Notes under the pieces: model-generated | Databases searched by the model: none | What the model saw: the letters and a program-made list of their open reading frames with translations, nothing else | Told to the model about the DNA's origin: nothing | In this document: piece by piece, positions 52,086-60,393 of the stretch | Layout of the letters: every line of letters begins with the position of its first letter | How positions within the stretch are numbered: the first letter of the stretch is position 1 | Assembly: GCF_009730335.1 (NCBI RefSeq) | Contig: NZ_CP046315.1 | Location: forward strand, 1,612,001-1,676,000 | Length of the DNA: 64,000 nucleotides | Origin: Schaalia odontolytica | Lineage (GTDB): Bacteria; Actinomycetota; Actinomycetes; Actinomycetales; Actinomycetaceae | Direction: 5' to 3' | Position numbers and translations under genes: made by a program

Positions 52086-54281
52086 ATGAGCTTCGAACTT
52101 ACGCCGATCCCGGTCAATGACGACATTCTCGACGCCGTTGCCTCAGGCTCCTACTACTCGCCCCACTCTGTGCTGGGCGCCCACCTCGGTGACGACGGCG
52201 TCACCATCCGAGTCGTCGCGCACCTGGCCGACGCGGTCGACATCATCACCCCCACCGGTGCATACGCTGCCACGCACGAGCGCGGCGGCATCTGGGTTGC
52301 GGCCCTGCCCGGCAAGGAGATCACCGCCTACCGCGTGTCCGTCACCTACGGCGAGGACACGACCGTGCGCGACGATCCCTACCGCTACCTGCCCACCCTG
52401 GGCGAGATGGACACCTACCTGATCTCCGAGGGCCGCCACGAGGACCTGTGGAAGGTGCTGGGTGCCCACGTGAAGACCTACACCGACGAGCTGGGCGAGA
52501 CCACCGGTACCGCCTTCGCCGTGTGGGCTCCCAACGCCCGCGCCGTGCGTGTCGTCGGCGAGTTCAACTACTGGGACGGCACGCAGACCTCCATGCGTTC
52601 GCTGGGTTCGTCCGGCGTGTGGGAGATCTTCGTTCCCGAGGTCGGCGTCGGCGCCCGCTACAAATTCGAGATCCAGGGCCCCGGTGGCAACTGGTTCGAG
52701 AAGGCCGACCCGATGGCCCGCGCCACCGAGATTCCCCCGGCCACGGCCTCGGTCGTCACCGACTACTTCCACGAGTGGAGCGACCAGGAGTGGATGCAGG
52801 CTCGCCGTGAGCGCAACGTGCACGACGGCCCCATGTCCATCTACGAGGTCCACGCGGGCTCCTGGCGTCAGGGCCTGGGCTACCGCGAGCTGGCCGACGA
52901 GCTGGTCCCCTACGTCAAGCAGATGGGCTTTACGCACGTGGAGTTCATGCCGCTGGCCGAGCACCCCTTCGGTGGCTCGTGGGGCTACCAGGTGACCTCC
53001 TACTACGCGCCCTCCTCGCGCTACGGCACCCCGGACGACTTCCGCTACCTGGTGGACGCTTTCCACCGCGAGGGCATCGGCGTCATCCTGGACTGGGTCC
53101 CCGCCCACTTCCCCAAGGACGACTTCGCGCTGGCCCGCTTCGACGGCACCCCGCTGTACGAGGACCCGGACCCGCTGCGCGGCGAGCACCCCGACTGGGG
53201 CACCTACGTCTTCAACTTCGGCCGCCGCGAGGTGCGTAACTTCCTGGTCGCCAACGCCCTGTACTGGCTCGAGGACTTCCACATCGATGGCCTGCGCGTC
53301 GACGCTGTGGCCTCGATGCTGTACCTGGACTACTCGCGTAGGGACGGCCAGTGGCGGCCCAACCAGTACGGTGGCCGCGAGAACCTGGAGGCCATCGAGT
53401 TCATCCAGGAAGCCAACGCGACCGCGTACCGTCGTCATCCCGGCATCATCATGATCGCCGAGGAGTCCACGGCATGGCCCGGCGTGACTGCCCCGACCTC
53501 GGGCGGCGGCCTCGGCTACGGCATGAAGTGGAACATGGGCTGGATGAACGACACCCTGCGCTACCTGAGCGAGGATCCGGTCAACCGCCGCTGGCACCAC
53601 GGCGAGCTCACCTTCTCGCTGGTCTATGCCTTCTCCGAGAACTACGTGCTGCCGCTCTCGCACGACGAGGTTGTGCACGGTAAGGGCTCGCTCATCTCGA
53701 AGATGCCCGGCGACAAGTGGCAGCGCCTGGCGGGCCTGCGTTCTTTGTATGCCTACCAGTGGAGCCACCCGGGCAAGCAGCTCATCTTCATGGGCCAGGA
53801 GATCGGTCAGGAGCAGGAGTGGAACGAGTCCTACTCCCTCGACTGGTGGTTGCTGGATCAGGAGGGTCACGCCGGCGTCGCGGCTCTGGTGGAGCGCCTC
53901 AACAAGATCTACACCTCCTCCCCCGCCATGTGGGACGACGACTACACGGGCTTCGAGTGGATCGACGCCTCGGACGGCGACCACAACCTAATCTCCTACC
54001 TGCGTAAGGGATCGGACGATGCGGGGAACCGCGAGGTCGTCGTGTGCATCTCGAACTTCGCCGGCAACCCGCACGAGGGCTACCGCGTGGGCCTGCCCTT
54101 CGGCGGCGAGTGGGTCGAGATCCTGAACACGGACTCCGAGGAGTTCGGCGGCTCGGGCGTCGTCAACGTCGGCACGATTATCGCCGAGGACACCCCGTGG
54201 AACGGCCGCCCGGTCTCCGCGTCGCTGCGCGTGCCGCCGCTGGGCGCGGTGTGGCTGGTGCCCGCCTCGCAGGCGCGCTGA
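52086..54281 (+). CDS. glgB: 1,4-alpha-glucan branching enzyme
   Basis: GlgB makes the alpha-1,6 branches of glycogen and works with GlgE in the maltose-1-phosphate route. The 731-residue protein has two N-terminal beta domains (the second with [21 protein letters not shown], in pieces) and the GH13 barrel. Nucleophile Asp406 lies in [15 protein letters not shown], acid Glu459 in [11 protein letters not shown] and Asp527 in [12 protein letters not shown]. The C-terminal beta domain ends [21 protein letters not shown] precedes the ATG. A second, diverged copy of its last 19 codons and terminator lies 916 bases downstream. Confidence 0.97.
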   Translation: MSFELTPIPVNDDILDAVASGSYYSPHSVLGAHLGDDGVTIRVVAHLADAVDIITPTGAYAATHERGGIWVAALPGKEITAYRVSVTYGEDTTVRDDPYRYLPTLGEMDTYLISEGRHEDLWKVLGAHVKTYTDELGETTGTAFAVWAPNARAVRVVGEFNYWDGTQTSMRSLGSSGVWEIFVPEVGVGARYKFEIQGPGGNWFEKADPMARATEIPPATASVVTDYFHEWSDQEWMQARRERNVHDGPMSIYEVHAGSWRQGLGYRELADELVPYVKQMGFTHVEFMPLAEHPFGGSWGYQVTSYYAPSSRYGTPDDFRYLVDAFHREGIGVILDWVPAHFPKDDFALARFDGTPLYEDPDPLRGEHPDWGTYVFNFGRREVRNFLVANALYWLEDFHIDGLRVDAVASMLYLDYSRRDGQWRPNQYGGRENLEAIEFIQEANATAYRRHPGIIMIAEESTAWPGVTAPTSGGGLGYGMKWNMGWMNDTLRYLSEDPVNRRWHHGELTFSLVYAFSENYVLPLSHDEVVHGKGSLISKMPGDKWQRLAGLRSLYAYQWSHPGKQLIFMGQEIGQEQEWNESYSLDWWLLDQEGHAGVAALVERLNKIYTSSPAMWDDDYTGFEWIDASDGDHNLISYLRKGSDDAGNREVVVCISNFAGNPHEGYRVGLPFGGEWVEILNTDSEEFGGSGVVNVGTIIAEDTPWNGRPVSASLRVPPLGAVWLVPASQAR

Positions 54282-54298
54282 CACCGTAGGCTGATACA

Positions 54299-54334
54299 AG
54301 GAGGCCGGAGCAGGGATTCCTGCTCCGGCCTCCT
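54299..54334 (+). terminator. Terminator after glgB
   Basis: A perfect 16-bp stem (54299-54314 with 54319-54334) and loop GATT lies 17 bases past the glgB stop. Its 107-base surroundings recur at 55141-55247. Confidence 0.85.
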
Positions 54335-54390
54335 CTGTTGCCTCGTCGTCAAGGAGCCAAGCTGGGGTACGCGGCAGTATGAACGAGTGT

Positions 54391-54561
54391 TTAGAAGCCC
54401 GCCCTCCCCCGGTCGATCTGCCCCTGCAGCTTGATCAGTTCGCGCCTGGCCTCCGGGTCGGTCTCCCGGTCAATCTTCTTCGTCAGCTCGTTGTGCGTGG
54501 AATGCCATCCGTACCACACGACGACTACAACGAAGACGATAGCAATAATTAACCACTTCAC
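54391..54561 (-). CDS. Small single-pass membrane protein, partner of the secreted peptide
   Basis: This 56-residue protein opens MKWLIIAIVFVVVVVWYGW, one membrane segment at about 2-18, followed by a charged helical tail with NELTKKIDRETDPEARREL and ending GQIDRGRAGF. The GTG at 54561 has GAGGGGG eight bases upstream, and that site overlaps the last codons of the peptide gene, which stops five bases earlier; translation of the two is probably coupled. No family recognised. As a small membrane protein behind a secreted peptide it could be an immunity or export partner, which is inference. The gene is A+T-richer than the chromosome around it. Confidence 0.65.
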   Translation of the reverse strand: MKWLIIAIVFVVVVVWYGWHSTHNELTKKIDRETDPEARRELIKLQGQIDRGRAGF

Positions 54562-54566
54562 CGATT

Positions 54567-54824
54567 TTACCCCCTCGAACCATAGCCCAACCAAGCCAAG
54601 CATCGCGCAATCTGGTAATCCTCATGAGGACGATTCCAGATGTTATAACATGTCCACTCATTGGGGTACCAGTCGACGCAGTGTCCACTCTCCGAGTAGT
54701 ACGCGCAGTTCTTCAGAATGCCGAGAGGCGAAGCGGCATACACCGAAGCGATCGCCGGCGCAACAACACCAATCATGCCCACGACAAGAAAAAGACTGAC
54801 GAACGGTCGCATTTTTGTTTTCAT
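54567..54824 (-). CDS. Secreted four-cysteine peptide precursor, unknown
   Basis: The 85-residue precursor has a clear signal peptide: basic MKTKMRP, a hydrophobic core FVSLFLVVGMIGVVAPAIA, and a signal peptidase I site at VYA-AS near residue 30. The predicted mature part of 55 residues has four cysteines (40, 49, 59, 75), four tryptophans and many tyrosines, for example NCAYYSESGHCVDWYPNEW. Two disulfides are likely. ATG 54824 has AAGAAGGG nine bases upstream, better than ATG 54857. I recognise no family; it does not have lactococcin-972 or lantibiotic marks. An antimicrobial or signalling peptide is possible. Confidence 0.7.
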   Translation of the reverse strand: MKTKMRPFVSLFLVVGMIGVVAPAIASVYAASPLGILKNCAYYSESGHCVDWYPNEWTCYNIWNRPHEDYQIARCLAWLGYGSRG

Positions 54825-55140
54825 GTCAGATAACCCTTCTTTGGACCTCATTGTCACTTTTACTTTAACGAGATATCCTACAGGATGTCAAGACGCTTTC
54901 ATGACTCACTCTTGAGACTAGATCAGTTTCTCCACACATCGCTCATTTCCCACGCAAACATAATCAAAAGTCACTTGCCAATCACATGACTTTACTTCGC
55001 ATTCACCGCACCCCTAGGCTTAAACACCACTCACCGCAATAGCCTGTCAGTCCCAGTGTCAACAGAACGCATGTACTCTCATTCCCCTCCTATTACGGGG
55101 TTAGGTTTCAGCGGCGTGACGGTTTCCCCTCTCGTTACAA
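54825..55140. other. Non-coding part of the islet upstream of the peptide gene
   Basis: Apart from the peptide promoter near 54862-54891 I see no gene here. The sequence is clearly A+T-richer than its flanks. A weak CCCC/GGGG hairpin lies near 55085-55100. The homology to the glgB end begins abruptly at 55141. Confidence 0.5.
54862..54891 (-). promoter_or_regulatory. Near-consensus promoter of the peptide cassette with embedded palindrome
   Basis: On the minus strand TTGACA (54891-54886), an 18-base spacer and TAAAGT (54867-54862) precede the peptide ATG by 37 bases. The spacer contains GA-t-ATCCT-ac-AGGAT-g-TC (54871-54888), an almost perfect 18-base palindrome reaching into the -35, as a repressor site would. 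Confidence 0.7.
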
Positions 55141-55197
55141 CTGCGCGTACCACCGATGGGCGCCGTGTGGCTGGTGCCCGCCTTGCAGGTGCGCTGA
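55141..55197 (+). pseudogene. Remnant of a glgB 3' end
   Basis: These 57 bases encode the last 18 codons plus stop of a glgB allele ([18 protein letters not shown]) without any start or upstream part. Against the intact glgB end at 54225-54281 there are six differences, three of them silent. The similarity continues without gaps through the terminator, giving 97 matches in 107 bases for 54225-54331 against 55141-55247. Confidence 0.85.
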
Positions 55198-55217
55198 CGC
55201 CGTAAGCTGATACGACG

Positions 55218-55247
55218 AGGCCGGAGCAGGGATTCCTGCTCCGGCCT
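55218..55247. terminator. Second copy of the glgB-type terminator
   Basis: A 13-bp stem (55218-55230 with 55235-55247) and loop GATT, same as the glgB terminator core. It lies 36 bases past the stop of the minus-strand thioredoxin-like gene and can end that transcript. Confidence 0.75.
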
Positions 55248-55283
55248 GATCCGTTGTGTGCTCGTGGCTAAGACCCGCCGATA

Positions 55284-56186
55284 TCACATGAGGAGCATCG
55301 CCAGGCGCGTGCGCGCCTTGGAGACCTCAGGGGATGAACCGGCAACGCGGAAGAGATCCAGGAGACGCAGGCGCAGCGCGTCGCGCTCCTCGGCATCCGT
55401 GGAGGCTGCGAGCAGGTCTAGCAGCACGTCAAAAGCTCCGGCGGCGTCGCCCGCGGCGAACAGCGCGTCCGCGTGTGCGGCAGGATCGGTGGCGTCGGCC
55501 TGCGCGCTGCGGGCCGCCAGTCGCACGCGGGACAGGTGAGACTTCGCGTCCTCGTCGCGCGGATTCAGCTCGATAACCTTCTGCCAGCCGGCGATGGCCT
55601 CGTCGAGGTTTCCTGCAGCCTCGGCGGCCAGGGGTGCCTCGTGCTCGGGCGGGGTGGGGGCGACGGTGTCCTCGGCGGCTACGGCGATACGCGCCGTGAC
55701 GCCCATCTGCGCTGCGGCGTCCAAAACCTGCGTGACGATGGGGAGCACCTGCTCCTTAGAGGCTGCACCCTGGAAGAGGGGAACGGGACGTCCGCCGACG
55801 AGGGCGACGACCGTGGGCACGCCCTGGATCTGGAACGCCTGGGCGATCGCGGGTGCTTGGTCGATGTCGACCTCGACCAGCTGGAATTTACCCGCCTGCT
55901 CGCGCGCGATCTCCTCGAGCATGGCCAGAGTGGGCTTGGACTCGAGCGAGCGCGGAGACCACATGACCATGATGACCGGCACGGCCTGGGACGTGGACAT
56001 GACGTCCTGGAAGTTCTCCTCGTCCGTGGTGGTGATGAGCGGGATGTGCAGCCCTTCCCCCGCTACGGGAGCGGCAGACTCCGCGGGTGTGGGCGCGCTC
56101 GCGCGTGCCGACAGGTCGACGGCACCGTGCGAGTCTGCGGGCATGGGCGTCGCCACGGATACGGGACGAGGGTCAGGCGTCGTCAT
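55284..56186 (-). CDS. Thioredoxin-like tetratricopeptide protein, CnoX/YbbN type
   Basis: The 300-residue protein has a low-complexity N-tail, a thioredoxin fold at about 50-155 and TPR-like helices from about 185 to the end. The usual WCxxC is replaced by MWSPRSLESKPT, so both redox cysteines are missing; the cis-Pro is kept in IQGVPTVVALVGGRPV. Such proteins in actinobacteria act as holdases or co-chaperones rather than disulfide enzymes. It is transcribed toward glgB and ends before the shared terminator. Confidence 0.88.
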   Translation of the reverse strand: MTTPDPRPVSVATPMPADSHGAVDLSARASAPTPAESAAPVAGEGLHIPLITTTDEENFQDVMSTSQAVPVIMVMWSPRSLESKPTLAMLEEIAREQAGKFQLVEVDIDQAPAIAQAFQIQGVPTVVALVGGRPVPLFQGAASKEQVLPIVTQVLDAAAQMGVTARIAVAAEDTVAPTPPEHEAPLAAEAAGNLDEAIAGWQKVIELNPRDEDAKSHLSRVRLAARSAQADATDPAAHADALFAAGDAAGAFDVLLDLLAASTDAEERDALRLRLLDLFRVAGSSPEVSKARTRLAMLLM

Positions 56187-56284
56187 GGTTTCCTCTTCGT
56201 CGAACGGTTGTTACTACGAACGATGATATGCGTCGTCCCCACGACTCTAAGCCGCGGGGACGACGTGTGCGCTGTGGGTGAAAA

Positions 56285-57283
56285 TCAGCCCGGGCTCGAC
56301 GAAGGATCGAGCGTCACGGACACAATGGTGTACTCGCCACCAACGATCTGGGGTACTCCCCCCGCAGTCTTCGACGGAATGCGCATCAGGATCGTCGCCA
56401 GGTACTCCGCAGTAGCGGTGCCTTCGACAGTCGTGCCGTCAGCACTCATCGTCGCCGTCTTACCGCCCAGATTCATGGTCGCACCCGCGACCGTGCGCTG
56501 GTAGGTCAGCGTGAACGTGAAGTTGGCCGCAACCAGTGCCGAACCGTCCTGGAGAACCAGGCCGGAAATCGGGTAGTCCGTCGCCGTGGCCGCGGCGGTC
56601 ACGCTACCGGCAGCGCTCACCGAGGAGTTCAGATCAGTGACGTTCGACAGGTAGGTCTTCGTGAAGTCGTCCGCGACAAACTGCGTGGTGTCCTGGGTGC
56701 CGGAGTTCAGCATCGTGATGTACTGAGCGAGCGCCGCCTCGGGGCTCACCGTGAAGCCCTCGGAGGTACCGGTCACGTAGGCCGAGCCGGTTCCCACAGG
56801 GGGCAGCGTCAGCTGGGTACCGCCCAGGAGGCGCGCATAGTTCGTCAGCTGGTAGTCCGAACGCGCGGAATCCTGCACGTAGACCTGCACCACGGGCAGG
56901 GCTGTTGAGGAAGACTCGGAGATGTTGAAGATCGCACGAGGCCACGAGTCGGAGTTCGTGATGGCCAGCGAGGCCGGCGTGAAGTCAAGGGCCTGCGGTG
57001 TCTGGCCCGAGGCCTTCGCGTATGCGTACTGGGCAGTGCGGTACGCAAGGGCACCCTGCGAGACGCGTCCCGACAGGTCCGAGGCGTCCATCGACGCATC
57101 CGCAGTAGTCATGGCCTTACCGGTCGCGTCGAGCACGGAGGAGATGCGCTCGAGGTCGAGGTTGGCGGCGCTCTGTGCCTCCTCACCCGACTGGGCGACG
57201 ATCTCGTTCGAACATGCGCTCATTCCCAGAGCAGAGGTCATGAGCAGGGCGGCCGCAGCGGCGGCGAGGGTGCGTCGTTTCAT
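56285..57283 (-). CDS. Putative lipoprotein of unknown function
   Basis: The 332-residue product has a lipoprotein signal: MKRRTLAAAAAALLMTSALG then MSAC, with Cys24 as the lipidated residue. The mature part is Ser/Thr/Ala-rich with motifs such as DSWPRAIFNISESSSTALPV and YTIVSVTLDPSSSPG. I recognise no enzyme family. The start ATG 57283 shares its A with the stop of the upstream membrane protein (TGATG), and AGGAAGG precedes it. It should sit on the outer face of the membrane and work with that partner. Confidence 0.75.
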   Translation of the reverse strand: MKRRTLAAAAAALLMTSALGMSACSNEIVAQSGEEAQSAANLDLERISSVLDATGKAMTTADASMDASDLSGRVSQGALAYRTAQYAYAKASGQTPQALDFTPASLAITNSDSWPRAIFNISESSSTALPVVQVYVQDSARSDYQLTNYARLLGGTQLTLPPVGTGSAYVTGTSEGFTVSPEAALAQYITMLNSGTQDTTQFVADDFTKTYLSNVTDLNSSVSAAGSVTAAATATDYPISGLVLQDGSALVAANFTFTLTYQRTVAGATMNLGGKTATMSADGTTVEGTATAEYLATILMRIPSKTAGGVPQIVGGEYTIVSVTLDPSSSPG

Positions 57284-58767
57284 CACTTACCTTCCTGGCG
57301 GTCCTTCAGCCAGCCGGACATGATCGAGGTCCAGCCGCCCGTCGAGGACGCGTCGTCATCGGGTGCCGCCGTCGGCGCGGGAGCCTGCTCGGTAGCGCGC
57401 GGACGCGTCACCGGGATGAGGCCCGTGTTGAATTCCTGGCCATCGACAACGACGACCTGCTCACCGTTGTTGCGGGCCTCACGCAGCGCGCGGCGCGACG
57501 GCAGCGTGCGACCACCACGAATACCGGACAGGTCGATGACGCCGGTATCAGTCGTGGCGCGCTCCGGCGGATCCTGGTCGATCAGACCATTGTCGAGGCC
57601 GTGGCGGCCACGACGCTCAAAGGTATCGGTCAGCGGGTCCGGGACGTACTCCTCGGAGATGCCAACGATAGGCTGTGCCTGCTCAGCGTTGTCGTCCGAG
57701 GCCTCGGCGGGATCCACGGGGGCCTCATCGGCGGGCTCGGCCTCGGCACTGTCCTCAGCCACCATCTCGTCGGCTTCTGCGACAGGAGCTTCGTCGTCCT
57801 CGGCCTCATTCTTGCCGGACGCGAAGGCGGCGGCGCCCCACGTAGGAGCGTTGTCTGCGTGCTGGTCGTCGGCGTCAGCCTCACGCTGCTCCGACTCTTC
57901 CACGGAGGGCTCGTCAGCCTTTGCCGGCTCGGATGCCACCACGGCGGCCGGGGCAGCCTCGCGGGCAGCGGCGATGCGTTCGGCGACGGCGGCGGAGTTG
58001 ATCGAGGAGGTCTCGAGGGAGTCGGCCTTACGGCGCTCTTCGATGCGGGCCTCGCGAATCTTGCGCAGACGCAGGAGCTGCCAGCGCGTGAGGAAGAGCG
58101 CGAGGGCAATCAGCGCGAAGATGCAGGCGGCAAGGAACGCGACGATCGCGAGGGTGTTGGTCTGCTCGACCTTCCAGGTCAGCGTCAGCGTGAGGTCGTT
58201 GGGGCCAGCGGCCGAGGCGGCGAGAGCGGAACGGCCCGACGGAACGTTCTCGAGCTCCAGGCTCACGGTGCCCTCACCGCTGGCCTGCTTGAACCACATG
58301 TCGGAGGAGGCAAGCTGCTGGACCAGATCGGCGGACGACGGCTCCGCGAGGGGCTGCGCACCGGACTGCACGCCCGACTGTGCGCCAGACTGGGCCGGGG
58401 TGGGCGACGGGACGCGAGACGGGCCGATCGCATCGTGCGATTCGGCCTTCAGCTTCGTACGGTCGGACTCCACGCCGATGACCTCGGTGTAGGCGGCATC
58501 GCCAATCCAGCCCTTGACGTCCTGCGTAGTGCCGATGCTCAGCGTCACGGGTGCACCCGACTTCGACGTCGCCGTGACCGTCACATCGTCCTTCACGATC
58601 GACAGCACATTGCCGCGCGTCATGATCAGATCGGTCGAAGACACGACCGACGAGACCTGATGCGTCGGCGGCCGCAGCACGGTCACACCGAGCAGCCCGA
58701 CGAGCACGCATACGAGAGCCACAACGCCCATCGACGTTGCCGCCACGTATCGCTTAAAGAGTTCCAC
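57283..58767 (-). CDS. Two-pass membrane protein with long acidic cytoplasmic tail, unknown
   Basis: The 494-residue protein has membrane segments at about 12-32 (SMGVVALVCVLVGLLGVTVL) and 204-228 (TLAIVAFLAACIFALIALAL). The domain between them is outside and includes a short repeat AQSGAQSGVQSGAQ near 125-138. The tail from 229 on is Glu/Ala/Asp-rich and likely disordered, ending in a more conserved-looking stretch with RTLPSRRALREARNNGEQ and VVVDGQEFNTGLIPVTR. GTG 58767 has AGGAG upstream. It is the first gene of a pair with the lipoprotein. Function unknown; an envelope or secretion scaffold is possible. Confidence 0.75.
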   Translation of the reverse strand: MELFKRYVAATSMGVVALVCVLVGLLGVTVLRPPTHQVSSVVSSTDLIMTRGNVLSIVKDDVTVTATSKSGAPVTLSIGTTQDVKGWIGDAAYTEVIGVESDRTKLKAESHDAIGPSRVPSPTPAQSGAQSGVQSGAQPLAEPSSADLVQQLASSDMWFKQASGEGTVSLELENVPSGRSALAASAAGPNDLTLTLTWKVEQTNTLAIVAFLAACIFALIALALFLTRWQLLRLRKIREARIEERRKADSLETSSINSAAVAERIAAAREAAPAAVVASEPAKADEPSVEESEQREADADDQHADNAPTWGAAAFASGKNEAEDDEAPVAEADEMVAEDSAEAEPADEAPVDPAEASDDNAEQAQPIVGISEEYVPDPLTDTFERRGRHGLDNGLIDQDPPERATTDTGVIDLSGIRGGRTLPSRRALREARNNGEQVVVVDGQEFNTGLIPVTRPRATEQAPAPTAAPDDDASSTGGWTSIMSGWLKDRQEGK

Positions 58768-58883
58768 GGTTGCTCCTCACGTCCAACACCCACACTGCTG
58801 GCATTCTTCAGGCTCCACTTTACGTGCTCACCCCGATGACGGCCGAATTCGCACGCGGGGCAGTGATGCATCACATCCGCGCG

Positions 58884-59180
58884 TCACAGGGGACGCAGTC
58901 CTCGCCGCCAGCACTCCAAGTGCCAGTGACGGCGTGCCTCGACTCCCTGAGGCAGGCCAAACGGAGCTTCTTCGGGCCACGCAACCACGTGCGCTGTGCC
59001 CACGGGAATCGGGCGCAAGCAGGCCGGGCAGGTGTAAACCTTCTCCGAACCGGGCAGGCGGCGCACCTGATAATCGCCCCCGTCAGGGCCGCGTTCCATA
59101 CGCGGCACGGAGGCGAGGCGTTCCATCTGCAATGGACGCGCCTCGCCCCACGGTCGTTTCTTGCTACGTTTGCCTCTCAC
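58884..59180 (-). CDS. Small zinc-finger-like conserved actinobacterial protein
   Basis: The 98-residue protein has a basic N-terminus (RGKRSKKRPWGEARP) and a putative metal site made of CPACLRPIPVGTAHVV and HWHLECWRRG: one CxxC and a later H-x-H-x3-C. Proteins of this pattern occur widely in actinobacteria without known role. The GTG start overlaps the nagA stop by 4 bases (GTGA), so it is translated with nagA. Confidence 0.75.
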   Translation of the reverse strand: MRGKRSKKRPWGEARPLQMERLASVPRMERGPDGGDYQVRRLPGSEKVYTCPACLRPIPVGTAHVVAWPEEAPFGLPQGVEARRHWHLECWRRGLRPL

Positions 59181-60367
59181 TCAACCACAGTGCCACGTCG
59201 CCAGACGCGGCGCACGTCGAGGTCAGAGTCAACCTCGACAATGTCGGCCTTCTTTCCGGCCGCCAGCGAGCCGATCGTGTCGTCGCCCAGAATCGTGGCT
59301 CCCTGAGCGGAGGCCATGTACACGGCGTCAACGAGCGGGATCCCGCCCTTGGTGACGGCTACGCGCACGCAGTCCATGAGGTGCGCCGTGCCGCCCGCGA
59401 TGGAGTTGCCGCGAGCCAGGCGAGCGACGCCGTCCTTCACGATGACGTCCTGGGGGCCGAGCGTGTATTCACCATCGGCCATGCCGGCGGCCGCCATCGC
59501 ATCGGTGATGAGAACGACGTGCTCGCGGCCGACCAATTCGTACACGTCACGAACGAGGGACGGATCGACGTGGACGGAGTCGCAGATTAGCTCGGCGACG
59601 GCACCTCCGCGAGCGGCGTCCGAGAGGAACTCGGCGATCGGGCCGGTGTCACGGTGGTGCAGCGGACGCATGCCATTGAACAGGTGGGTGATCGTCGCAC
59701 GTGGGCCGCGCTTGGTCTCCACCTGCGCGAAACGCTCGCGCGAGTAGGCCAGGGCCTCGCGAGCCTTCACGGAGTTGGAGTCAGTGTGCCCCCAGGAAGG
59801 CAGCGCTCCCCGGTCGATGAGGGCCTCGGCGACCGAGCCGGGGCCGTAGGCATTCGGCTTCTCGGGGGCCAGCGTCATGGACAGTGCGTATCCCTGGCAG
59901 TCCTCGATGAGGGTGCGCGTCAGGTCAGCGTCGGGATCGACGATGTAGGTCGGGTCCTGGGCGCCGCAGCGTTCGTGGGAGACGAAGGGACCCTCGAAGT
60001 GGATGCCGGCGAGTTCGTCGGCCTTCGCCAGCTTAGCCAGGGTCTTCGCACGCGCACGCAGCACCTCGGCGGAGGCGGTCACGCAGGATGCGACCAGGGA
60101 GGTCGTGCCGTGACGGCGATGCTCGAGGACAGCAACGAGAGCGGCCTCGACGGTCTCAGCGTTGGGGAAGGATTCTCCGCCGCCGCCGTGGCAGTGCACA
60201 TCGACGAGGCCGGGCAGGTAGGTCGAATCGCTGGCCTCGGGCACCTCGCCCTCGTACTCAGAAACGGGACACACACGGGTAATAGTCGCGCCGTCGAACT
60301 CGATAATTCCGTCCTCAACAACGGTATCTTCCAGAACCAGACGGCCACGCAACACAGAAGTAGTCAT
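59177..60367 (-). CDS. nagA: N-acetylglucosamine-6-phosphate deacetylase
   Basis: NagA deacetylates GlcNAc-6-phosphate in amino-sugar use and cell-wall recycling. The 396-residue amidohydrolase has LPGLVDVHCHGGGG (His58, His60), the metal Glu in GIHFEGPFVS, HLFNGMRPLHHRDTG, and the catalytic Asp in LITDAMAAAGMADG. No ribosome site is seen; CACAAT ends six bases before the ATG, so it may be leaderless. No nagB or PTS gene for GlcNAc is adjacent. Confidence 0.94.
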   Translation of the reverse strand: MTTSVLRGRLVLEDTVVEDGIIEFDGATITRVCPVSEYEGEVPEASDSTYLPGLVDVHCHGGGGESFPNAETVEAALVAVLEHRRHGTTSLVASCVTASAEVLRARAKTLAKLAKADELAGIHFEGPFVSHERCGAQDPTYIVDPDADLTRTLIEDCQGYALSMTLAPEKPNAYGPGSVAEALIDRGALPSWGHTDSNSVKAREALAYSRERFAQVETKRGPRATITHLFNGMRPLHHRDTGPIAEFLSDAARGGAVAELICDSVHVDPSLVRDVYELVGREHVVLITDAMAAAGMADGEYTLGPQDVIVKDGVARLARGNSIAGGTAHLMDCVRVAVTKGGIPLVDAVYMASAQGATILGDDTIGSLAAGKKADIVEVDSDLDVRRVWRRGTVVE

Positions 60368-60393
60368 GCATTAATTGTGGCACAAATGACACT

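Noticed and set aside
55141-55197. A real short gene
   Set aside because: It has no start codon context and is clearly the tail of a glgB allele.
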